Shown: positions 36,601 through 48,600 of the stretch, in pieces | How positions within the stretch are numbered: position 1 is the stretch's first letter | Layout: the number at the start of each line of letters is the position of its first letter | Source: Tanypteryx hageni | Taxonomy: Eukaryota; Arthropoda; Insecta; Odonata; Petaluridae | Reading direction: 5' to 3' | Assembly: GCA_028673005.1 (NCBI GenBank) | Contig: CM054114.1 | Location: 130,406,470-130,470,469, forward strand | Length of the DNA: 64,000 nt | Notes under the pieces: model-generated | Told to the model about the DNA's origin: nothing | Database searches by the model: none | What the model saw: the letters and a program-made list of their open reading frames with translations, nothing else | Position numbers and translations under genes: made by a program

Positions 36601-39600
36601 TAAGAATGCTTCTATCTTGTCTAAAGCAGCACTCACTTCACGGAACTTGGGTCTCACAACCTCCTCCTCATTGTCCTCTTCAGTATCCATGGAGGTTATT
36701 CCCGCTCCTTCCCCCTCCTTGCTTTCAACTCCCGCTCTTTCGTCCCCCTCGCTTTCAACGGAACACGTCATTATATTTTCGTCCACATCAACGAAGTCAT
36801 CGAAAGATATGCTTCGTATAGCAAACCTATCCTGCAGTTCTTCCCAATATTCATCCTCTGGGGCCACTCCTTCTTCACTATCGGATTCCGCTTGGCAAAA
36901 TCCTGCCTTAGCGAAACAATTTTTGATTGCCGAAGGTGAAACGGCATCCCAGCAAAGGCAGAGACGCTGCATGGCCTGCAGAAGATTCCATTTAAGGCGA
37001 GTTGGGTTACTGCAATCATCCATCCTATGCATTAAATACTGCACCAATTGGCGCCAGTACGCCCTCTTTACCTGGGATATGACCCCCTGGTCCAGCGGCT
37101 GTAACAGGCTTGTGCAGTTGGCCGGGAGGAAAATCACCCTCACATTTTTTAAATTAATCCCCTCCAAATTATGGGCTGTGCAACGATCGAGGAAGAGCAG
37201 AATCTTTCTGTTCTGTCCTCCCATTCGCACATCGACCTCGATGAGCCACTCCCGAAATATGACGGCCGTCATCCAAGAATTCCTGTTGTTGTAGTAGGGG
37301 CATGGAAGTCGCCTAACATTTTTAAAACACCGGGGTTTCTCAAATTTCCCGATTACGAGCGGTGGTAACTTCACCGACCCGTCGCTGTTGGCACAAAACA
37401 CCACCGTAAACCTTTCTTTGCTCATCTTCCCCCCGTGGCAATATTCTCCCTTCACATTTAGGGTGCGGTCGGGGAGCAGATTGTAAAAAAATCCTGCCTC
37501 GTCTGCGTTAAAAATGTCTTCTGGCTGGTAGTTTCCCATTAATCTCGGAAACCTTTCCCTCCAACTCTCTTCAATCCCAGGATCAACAGCTGCCTCCTCC
37601 CCAGAAATTTTTAAAGTGGCCAAGTTCTACCTCTTTTTAAACTTATGTAGCCACCCGTTGGAAGCTTGGAAATCTTCAATTCCCAAACGAAGGGCTATTT
37701 CCCTTGCCTTCTCCTGTAGGAGGGGCCCTGAGATGGGAATTAGTTTTGTTCGTGCTTGGGACAACCAATTAAAAACCCTCTGATCTAGCTCATCGCTAAC
37801 TCCAGTCCGGACTCGTTTTCTGGCGGGATCTAGCTGCTGAGCGTTGATGATCTCATTCCGTTGCTTAATAATTGTAGACAAAGTAGAAGCCGGAATGTTA
37901 AATCGGCGAGCGACTTCTGCCTTCTTCCTTCCCCGGGCAACAGCTTCTAATATTTCTATTTTTTGTTGGACAGAAAGCTGTCACCGCTTGAAACCACAAT
38001 TAGTGGACATGGCCTCTATAATTATGAATAAATAAAAGTTAATATTCCACAAAAATGACACTTAATAGTTCAAATCATAATAAATACATAAATAATAACA
38101 ATACATGTGAAATTTCGCAACAGCGTAATTACCATAAATTATTTTCAATGAAAATAACGGGAGTATACAAGCAAAACTTTTAGAACGCAATTGAAACAAA
38201 ATTTTTAATAAGTGATGCTGTAAAAGAAGGGACCTAGAATTAAAGTTAGCCCTCCATTCAGGAGCAGTCTGAGGTACTGTACGTTAATGTTCATTGAGAT
38301 ATTTACTAAATACATTTTAATTTATTCATTGCTCCGTAAAAATTATTGATAATGAAGAATTAAAAGGAATGCCATCGAGATTCTAGCCTGTTCCTATATA
38401 TAAATTGGTATCCAATATTTATTCACTTGCAAGTAAAGCATAGATAAATGATCGGAATAGCCCCTCCAAAACTTCGGCGCCCCGGGTATCTGCCCGGCTC
38501 ACCCGTAGCTCGGGCCAGCCCTGCCTCCATTTATGCGACAGTTGTTCCCTTCCCTTCTCCTCCCACTCCAGATCTATGCTGAGCGTCGCCTGACTCATTT
38601 TGTTTACCGTTGTTTACAGATGACCTTTCTCCTCCTCTTCCCCCACTTCGTCATCCTGATCAAGCATCACGATTCATTCATCCGCTCCGTACTCACTCTC
38701 ACGCTACCCCCAAAAGAAGAAACTCGCAATCCAATACTACCCAACCCAACCCTTATGCAAAAGAAGGTTGGCAACAAGAAGCAAATGAAAATAGTAAACT
38801 TAAAATCTATAAACCACCCTAGGAACACCAATAAAAAATTATTTGGTCTATCGTAAGCTTTGATGCGAAAAAATTATTCTCGTAAGAGCGAAAAATTAGC
38901 TCATTAAATGAAAAACTAGCATGTAAAAGCCTATCTCATATAAGCCAAAACTCGTAACGCGATTGCTCGTATAGCGAAGGATAAGTGTACTATTAAATTT
39001 AATATTATCATGTTCACATCACAAGCAAACGTAGCCATGTTGGCTGACCGGTTACAAACTAACATCTACATGATGATAGCAGGGGATGCATACCTTGAAA
39101 TGCAAGTTAAGAGCTGAAATTTAGTCTTGTACTGCAGCGGTTTTTCTCGCAAAAAGCGTCGCCTTAACAAGACTACCACTGCCTCGAATATCTCAGGCGT
39201 AGTTGCTTCTATTGCAATGGCTTTCGTTAAGTAACCTTTAAACATTACAACTCATATTTTTATAATGGTGTTTAATATTAAACTATTAGTCTACAGGCAA
39301 TATTATCATGAGTACTTCATACACAAGCATATATATGCTGATGAGTGACAAACTTACCTTGAAAAGTGAATAGCTGAAATTTCGCATTTTCAAGCTATTA
39401 TCGGACCGCAACAGAATATCTCCAGCATAGATGCTTTTCTTGTAATGCAACGACTTTTCACTCAATGTCACCTTTCCTTCAAATCACAATCACCACTAAG
39501 CACAATGTTACCTTTCACTTTATTCATACAGAAGCGCGGAGAAACGTCATTACAAGGGTTCTATGATTGGATTACTGAAAGCTCAATTCTAATTGGCCCT

Positions 39601-42600
39601 TGGTATTTCCAACCCATGCATATGAGAAAAATATGCATCCGGCGAGCAAAATTTCGTTCTCAAGAGGTCAACATAAACGGAAGGGGCCGTTTCACCTGTT
39701 CGTTGCTCGGAGGTTTTCGTAGTGCAGGAGTTCGTACTAAAGAGGTCGCAATGTATGCTTTTTAATACAAGGTTGACGGGACCGCCGTCATTTGTTCGTA
39801 AATCGGAGGTCTTCGCAGTAAAGGAGTTCGTTAGGAGGAGGTTTTACTGTACTTATATGCAAATTGAAATATTTTTTCAGATAATGAATATGATATATAT
39901 AATTAATAATTTAAGTAATACAAAACCCATAGAAGTTATCTTCCTCATCATCTTCAGCACCAAATAACTATGCGAGGAAGGCGATCACGATATGCAACGA
40001 AATTTAGGATTTCATATTAAATACTGTCATATCTCTAGCCATTTAATATTCTGTAAATACTGTATATGCCAGCATATAAATCAACTTGGCATATAAGTAG
40101 ACCTTGATTTTTCAGATTGTAATTACACAACTAGATATATATTCGCCGTATAAGTCGACTCCCCACTTTTTGCTAAAAAACTTCCCATGGTATTTTTACT
40201 TTCTCCATATATGAAGTATATATTTTCATGAAAATATCGACTTCGAGATTTCAACGGAAATATGTTTTAAGATCCCCTGAACATGTTTTGACTATTTTCA
40301 CAATAATGTCTGTGTCAGCTGTGTGGCTGTGATTGGAATCTTGTGGGTGCTCTAACTCAAAAACGTCTTATCAGATCAGCACAAAACTTGATATTGATAA
40401 CAAAAGTTAAAATTTTAATTTTTATTAACTATTAAAAATGATTATCTTAAATCTTCTAAAATAAATGACAGAATATGTAAACAATGGAGCAGCTGATTCA
40501 AAATGGTGATCACCTACGCCGTAAGATAAAATTTTTTCATAGATATCAATGTTTTTAATCTGTTATTTCAGGGTCACATTTTATATTCGGCGTATAAGTC
40601 GACCTTAAGTTTTCGGAATTTTTTTTTGAGCTTCAAAGGTTGACTTATACGTCGGCATATATGGTGTTACATTTGGTTTGAAAATTTTAAAATAAATTGA
40701 CTCGTTTAAAATTCATTCAAAATTTGATCATTAAGCCTGAAACATTTTGCCTTGTAAGCAAATTTTCGCATCTTGGAATTTTTGGATTTTAAAAATTAAT
40801 TTTTGGAGGTTTTTACATAAAGTCTGATTTGCATAAGTTGAGTCTTGCATAACCCGGGAAGGTTCTGTATTTATTTATGGGACTGTAGTTAATACCTAAC
40901 ATGACATTAAAGTTCTAAAATTTTGTTCTTATACCCCTCAAAATCTAGGGTGCATGTAAATACGCAGGGTATACGAAAAAGTCAGGATTTTTCAGCAAAA
41001 AGTATGGGTGCGCGTTATACACGAGTATATACGGTATATGCTCTTTTACATTGCATCATAACAAAACACAAACAAACATATGTCTTTTTGTAATGATACA
41101 ATCCATGGCATGGAGCTGCACAAAGAGCCACCTCACAGGACCGACACTTATATTTAGTATCGTTACTTTTTCATACTTATAACACACCTTACACCTTAGT
41201 CTTTTTGAATGATTTACAAGTGAGTGGTTTAAATTGTGATTCGTACGGGTAGATAAATCCGCATAGCAAGGCTTCTTGAATTTTTTAGTAATATGCTCCT
41301 CTTCTACTGATGAAGAGGATTCATGTGTGTCCTGCTCTCTGTAGTTGAAGAGTTTCCATTTAATGATGCGAGAAGTGCCAGTAGTTGTCAGTGTGTCTGT
41401 ATCAATACAGCTAAAATGTTTTTTTGTTCGTGCAAGAGGGTCCAGGTGGTTGTGATGAGGCACGATCGTCTGAGTTTTCTTTTTCGCTCGCTAAATCTGT
41501 TGCGTGCCTAATAGTGGCCATTCAGCATGATCAAAGTCTATCAGAGAATTGTAAAAAGTTCATGAAATTCCACAGCTTCTTTGAATTTCTTGAATAGTAT
41601 TTATACAGCATGTATGCATTATGAAGAGCCATTTGCAAAAAGTAGAATATGGTTTTTTTGGATTTGTAAGTCTTTCTTGTGAAATAGTAGTATTTTATCA
41701 TTTGGTCAAAATGATCAACTCTTTTCATATGATAATTATAATCACAAATTGCCTTTGGTTTGTTCACAGTTTTTTTTTCTGTTAGTTCTGAGGTTCCATC
41801 CTTCCTACATACTCAGGCTTTTCAATTTGTGTTGTGTCCTCAGTATGACACGTAGTAACCGCTGGAACAAGTCATTTGTCTTTCCAAAGAATTACGAACA
41901 AGTTGCCCTTGCATCTAAATACGGTGCTATTAATGAGAAATTTTTTCCTAGCTATATTTTGCAAATATTTTGGGGTGCCGCACACTAATCTCAAAGTACC
42001 ACAAGTATACACACCTTGTTCCAATAATTGCTTGCATAATGTCACAGAGTTATAATAATTATCCATGCACAGATGATAACCTTTGCCTTTGAGAGGACTA
42101 ATCAGATTCATTGCCGTTTCATTTATTGATTTTCCCATCCCACTGTACACTTAGAAATCAAAGACATAACTGCTTTTAGACTCAGCAATGATGTATATTC
42201 TTAGCCTATACTTCTCTGGTTTATTAGATTGATAAACCTTGGAAGCTAGATAACCCCTCCATGCCATAGTACCTTCATCGAGGGAAAGTTCTTTTTTTTG
42301 GGATATTGCAGGTATATGTTTTCTTATTTTACAATTATGTGAACAACTAGAATGTGATCAGGGATATATGGGGATTATATTTGATTGGAGACAGTGATCT
42401 TAATGTTTTGTTATTTTTTACTGCACTTTTGTAATTTATTCCTCAAATTATATCTTACCTTCTTTTAGGTTTCTCGAGATTGTAAATACCTCAGCACAAC
42501 AGCTACCTTTCTCATTGGAGATGAAACGTTTTCATGTAACGGCCATACTTTGCTTGATCCTGGTTACACAGAGGTCATGCATTGGCAGGCACTCAGCAAG

Positions 42601-45600
42601 AATGAAAGTCTACCACCATTTGAGGATGGGGAGCAGGTTACAGTGCAAGAGGTGAGTTCTCACTTTAAAGCACTCGTTATGGTATCCAGAGTTTTTAATC
42701 CTGGTATATAAAAATTGGCTCATGAGTCTTAATGCTTGGTGCATCATTCATAACGAAATTGTTAATTCTAGTTTAATTTTCATTTTGTCCCAATAGGCCT
42801 TTATGTTATAACTAGACTTGGTAGAATTCGATGTTTATTTTTTTTAAATCGACGATATAAATCGACATTTATTTTCCAAGAGATTTTCGACAAATATCAA
42901 TGCTTAAAATTACTACTACTATAAGCTTGGTAGTTTTCGACGTTCATTTTTCTTTAAAATCGACATTTTTCCTAATAATCGGCGACAAATATCGACGTTT
43001 ACTTTTATACACTTTCCTAGGTTTGATAGTTTTCGGCGTTAATATTTCTTAAAAAGCAACCACCATCATTTTTTATTTTTTCTAAAAATCAATGTCGTAC
43101 ATTAAAATGGGCATTTTAGTTTTCGACGTTTATATTTTGGCTATAATAATCCAAGAGGTTGATTAGCCAGAAATAAACAAACATCGATGTTTATATTTCT
43201 TAAAAAGCGATATCTAATATCAATGTTTATTTCAATTCATTTCATCAATTTTTATTTAGAAAAGTGTTATAAATTGAATTCATTCTAATTAGGTTTAACT
43301 AAAAGTGTGTAAATAAAAAGAAGGCTTCTTTTATGCTACTTTGTTTGTTGTTATCTATATTTTGGCAAATGTGTTGCTGTTGACTTCATCCATCAACCTG
43401 AAACAGTTAATTTTTTGCAATCAATCAGAAAGTATATTGTACTTGTTAATTCGCACCCCTTATTCACTAAATCATGGTCATTAGTGAGAAATTAATGTGA
43501 TGTAAGTTTAATGCACAACCTAATGGATGAATGAATATTTTGATGAAAAATATCTCATCTTGTTTAGTAATAAATGACTATGGATATAGAAAAAATACCC
43601 AGTGTGTGTATATGGGATGATGCTCCTTCGACAGCTTTGCGAAAGAAACTAAACACAGAGGACACTCTCAGATGAATTATATAAATTTTATGACAGGGTG
43701 ATTTTGGAAATTCCACAAGGCCTATGACGATCAGTACTCATTTTTCAGTACGGGGAAACCTTTCATTTCGTCTCTTGGAGGAGGTCGGCAGATAATGTCG
43801 TGCAGAGGATGCAATAGACGTCCCCCCACTTTTCGGTAAATGGAGTACAAAGTGTATATGGGTTATCGGATCTGGCCAAGAGCGCAATAAACTGGTAATA
43901 ATGTTTTGTCTACCTTTGGATCCCATGGCAGCTCAGTATGTGCCCTAAAGACAGTGACATATGCAACATTAGAAAGCAAATTCCGAATGTTGTGTGGCCA
44001 TTTGGTATGACAAATACAGACTATCTACCATTTTGAGTGTTTGGTGGCAAAATATGTTAAGTTTGAGAGCGGATAACAAAATTTTAAAATCATGACCCAT
44101 AAATTTCATTGAAAATGCAGTGGGGAAAATCGACACTTATTGACGACAATTCATTTTCGTCAAATTTAAATTTTTTAAAAATTCGATGTTTATAGATTTA
44201 AATAAAATCCTACCAAGCCTAGTTATAACTTAAAGTACCCCAGTTACCATTAAATTAAAGTAAATAAATCATGCTTCAATCTCATACTTGCACATTGGGT
44301 TTCACCTGCAATTTGCAGCTGAAATCCAACCCTCACTCCATACTGGCAGTGCAAAATATCACATAAGAATATTGTTTGTTAATGTAAGATTTGTTGTTAA
44401 TACAGAAAACTATTTTTGATGTAGATTTAGGAGGTATGAAAAAGTTCTATTGTGAAAAAACTTCATTTTACTTGAGTAATTTTGTATTTTGTATTGATGT
44501 TTTTCTTCTCGTAAGCAATGTAATGGATTGAAATATTTTGTCTGAATATTTTTTTTTAAGTCCTGGTGTCTCATAGGCTGGCAAATGCAGTAATGGCTGT
44601 TATTCTTTTGGAAAATGTTAGTTTACTTAATCTCTGGTTTTCGTTTGAACATACTTTTTAATTTGAGCAAGTTGGATTGAAAGCATGATATCAATTTTGA
44701 TATCTGTTGCTGGATCATGGATCCAGTTTACTTTGACCTGGGTAGTTAGATAAATCTTTATTTTGCAGATCTCTATGGCAAAGTTGCATTGTGAGATAAT
44801 TCAGATTTAAAACTTTGTTTATATTCGCTGCAACTTTTTCTATATTGCTGTATGGGCAGGTTTTAAATATGGTAGCAGAGTTATGTGTTGACGTTACTTA
44901 TCATTTGCTTTTGCATCTAGGCAAAATTGGTGGAATGCCACACCTCACCACCTGATTATTTAACTGAATCAGAGCTTATTACTCTGATGGAGAAGCATGG
45001 TATCGGAACTGATGCATCCATCCCAGTTCACATACACAATATCTGCCTGAGAAATTATGTGACAGTTGGATCTGGTAGGAGGCTCATACCTAACTCACTG
45101 GGAATTGTGCTAGTTCATGGATACCAGAAGGTATGAACTTCTTTATCTGGGATTAAGTAAAAAAATATTCTTTAGTGAATCAATGTACAGTAAAAGTCTA
45201 CTATGACAAGAATTGATAGCAGTAAAATAAATGTTCACTATAACGAATGCTTGTTATAACTGTAAACAACTCAAGTGTCATATTTTTAAACTTTCACATT
45301 GTGTTCATAAAAAATTCTAAAAATAAAACGTTTTTGTAATCTTAAAATTTCATTTGAAGTGATAAAAAAAATTATCCTCCCAACTTAAGTCATTTACATC
45401 TCAATATCTACTTTAAAATGTTCACATTTCATCATGAATTCTCACTTCAGTAATACAATAAGCAACAGTCAAATCAATCGCAACAATCACTTATGCTTGA
45501 ATCACAGATAATAATTTTGCCTGATTTATAAAACACATCACTAATTTTCGACCTCGCTGTGATGACCAACTGGTGACATTTGCAATTTCTCACATTATGT

Positions 45601-48600
45601 TCCTCATAGTTAAATCTTTACTAGTTCCACTGTAATATGATGCCATCTCCATCCCTGTCCCAGATCTGGATCGTGACAATTACTGTATTTACCCGAATCC
45701 AAGATGATCCCGAATCTAAGAAAACGCTCTGTTTTAACAGACAGTCAAAACATATAAAAGATTTTATTACCTAATTTCTCATTGAATGTATTTGGTGTAT
45801 ATTTCAAACACATGCATTCAGTATAGGTATGCTAGTTCATTCATTAATTGAAAAGGTTTGTTACAAGTTTTTGTTTGGGAAAAAATACCTTTTAAAACTG
45901 TATTTAAAAAAAAATTAATACACCACCTTTTTGAACTTTGCGAATAATTGGTTCCAGAAAACTGACACGAAATGCAAATTTGCGAAGTGCAAGTCCTATT
46001 TCCACATAAGACGCTATGTTATTACGAGAGAGTGATTCCCAGCCCACCTAAAAAAATCACTTTTTTGTCATAAATAATGCAGTTTAACAGAAAATAAAAG
46101 AAAATGTAACCGCTAATGAAAAACCTAGCATTATAAAGTAAAAAATACTTTTTTAAATTACCTTCAAAACATGTAATAGCAAATGAAAACCCAGCATAAC
46201 AAAGCGATTACACTTCTTTCCGCACAGTTTACCTCCACACAATTTCGCATGTGATTTTCAATCTTCTTTTGTTCATTCTAAGGAAATGGTTTAATTTAAA
46301 TTGAACTACTGATATGGAATGTTGAGTACATCATGCGCAAATATTTTCCTGGATTCTGCAATAAAAATTTCCAAGCCGCAAAAAAACACTAGCATTAAAA
46401 AGTCGTTCCATTTCTCTTACTAATTACGTTAGAAATGTATAACAGAAAATCAAAACTTAGCGTAATAAAGTTATAACATTCTTTTAGTAATTGCGTTCAA
46501 AATACGCAGCAGAAAATCTTACGTTACAAGATAGCAATTCTTAGATTTACATTAAAAATTCATAATAAACGATGACTACCTAACAAAACAACAGTTTCTT
46601 AAATTACATTCAAAATACAAAGATAATAGCATTAAATATTTCGGTCAAAAACTATCAACCTCGTACGCGAGGAACGAATATTTTCAATTTCATACTCGCA
46701 AAAGTTGCGAAAAACTAAACGCACATGATGCTTTTCCATTAGCCAATAATTTATAATTTGGCCGCTAGATGACAGTGGCAGTGAGATTTAAACTGAGCTA
46801 TAAAAGAATTGAGTCAATGGTTCTCACGTTTGTTTACTTTGAAAACTGCTAATAACGAGTATTATAAATATAATACAATAATAGTCCTTTTCTCGGATGC
46901 TAAAGTTTAAATTGAACTTAGAAACAAAATATTGGGAGTTCGCGCTTGTTGGCAACGTAATGCATGATGCGAAATGCACGTAATATGTGCAAAACACAAG
47001 TAATAATCATAAAAAATGTTGTCGCAAAGTCCAAATTCGCGAACTGCAAGCACAAGGAGTTCAAAAAGGTGGTGTACTGTATTAATTAAAATCCGGATTG
47101 TAAGTTTAAAATGAAAAATTTTAGTAGATACAATTATTATATCTTGTTTCATTTGTTTATAGAAACATCAATTAAATGCATAACCATACTTGAAAATCTT
47201 ATCTTATCTTTGTTTATAAAATTGTTGGTTGAACTGAAATACATTCTGTGACATACAGAGGTTAGTAAGCAAAACATACTCATAAACACCAAATTGAGTT
47301 TGACATTTTTATAAAAGCCACACACACCAACAATTTTAACCCCAACCACTCTTTCCATCCGATCAGCCAAAAAAACAGCCGTTTTCCATCATCTAGTACG
47401 TAGACTTTGCAATGTGCCTCTGAATAAACACGGATACGAAAAAGAACTAACACGTATGAAAGAAATAGCCACAAACCTTGGTTACAGCCACAATTTAATT
47501 AATAAACTAGTTCGAAAACACAAACTCGAAAAAACGTTGACCAACACTACCACCTTCAAAATCGAAAACAAAAAGGACAACAAATGTATAAAATTACCTT
47601 ATTTCCCTCCTCTAAACAAAGGCTTGGATAAGATTTTCAAACAAAAGAAATATTCTCCTGTTTTTACGAACCCACACAACTTAAAAAATTTATTAGGCAG
47701 TACTAAAGACAAGACAGAAGAGTTAAACAAATCTGGGATCTATAAAATACAATGTTCGCATTGCGACAAACAATATATAGGCCAAACAAAAAGGAAAATA
47801 ATCACACGGTTGAAAGAACATCTAGCACACTACAAATACAATCGATTTGAAAAATCGAGCGTAGCCAAACATATAGTTGAAACAAGGCACAGTATAAATG
47901 TGAACGACATCTAATTAATTATTTCGTATAACAACTCACTCAACTCCTTGGAAAACTTACACATTTACAAAAACCGTGAAACAATCATGAATACAGACAC
48001 AGAATTCAACAAAACCTTGTACAAACTGACAGATAATCATAACATCGACGCCTAAAAAGTTTTTCGTATTTCTTTTGTTTTTCGTTCCCCTCGATACTCG
48101 AATCCTCATTGTCCTCACAGTTGACTTTCAGTCACTGTCGAGAGAAGTTCACCCTTGAAGATGCCCACTTAGTGGGTGAAATGCATCGGGTTTATAACAA
48201 ACTTTTATGGCTTAAGGAGTTTTCCCACCGATGATAAATCAAGCCATAAGTTAATAAAGCCACCAACCTTTATTATGTAACCTATTTGGAATTTTTAGAA
48301 ATATTACAGATATGGAGAAAGTCATGTGGTGGCCACATCAGATTTTTTCCATTAGCCTTTAGCCTCACAATTTGCAGATTTGTCATTTGTAGTGATTTTT
48401 TTAGAACATAACCCCCCACAAGGTCCTACTGCTTACTAGCCAAAAAAAAGCTTAATATTTCATTGGAATATCCTTCAATGATGAATTTTTCATATCTTAA
48501 CAACATATTTGCAGATTGATCCTCAACTGGTTTTGCCAACAATGAGGTCCGCCGTAGAAGAGCAGCTCAATTTGATTTCTCATGGGAAAGCAGATTATGG

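Larger units (their letters stand above)
35853..39849 (-). mobile_element. Tigger/pogo element 2, complete ends, recent-looking
   Basis: The left end is CAGTAGAACCTCCCATTAACG after TA (35851-35852). The right end is GGAGGAGGTTTTACTG before TA (39850-39851). Subterminal words GTTCGTTAATC and GTTCGTTGCTCGG recur at both ends (GTTCGTTGCTCGGAGG near 39697). At 4.0 kb it is longer than a minimal Tigger. 1.8 kb of non-coding sequence lies between the transposase start and the right end. Confidence 0.92.

Noticed and set aside
38533..38856. 107-residue frame inside Tigger 2
   Set aside because: Lies in non-coding Tigger sequence on the strand opposite the transposase and has no domain.
48180..48270. 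Hammerhead-ribozyme-like motif (CCGATGATAAATC) near the Penelope 3' end
   Set aside because: Penelope elements often carry hammerheads, but I could not find the paired GAAA box or supporting stems.
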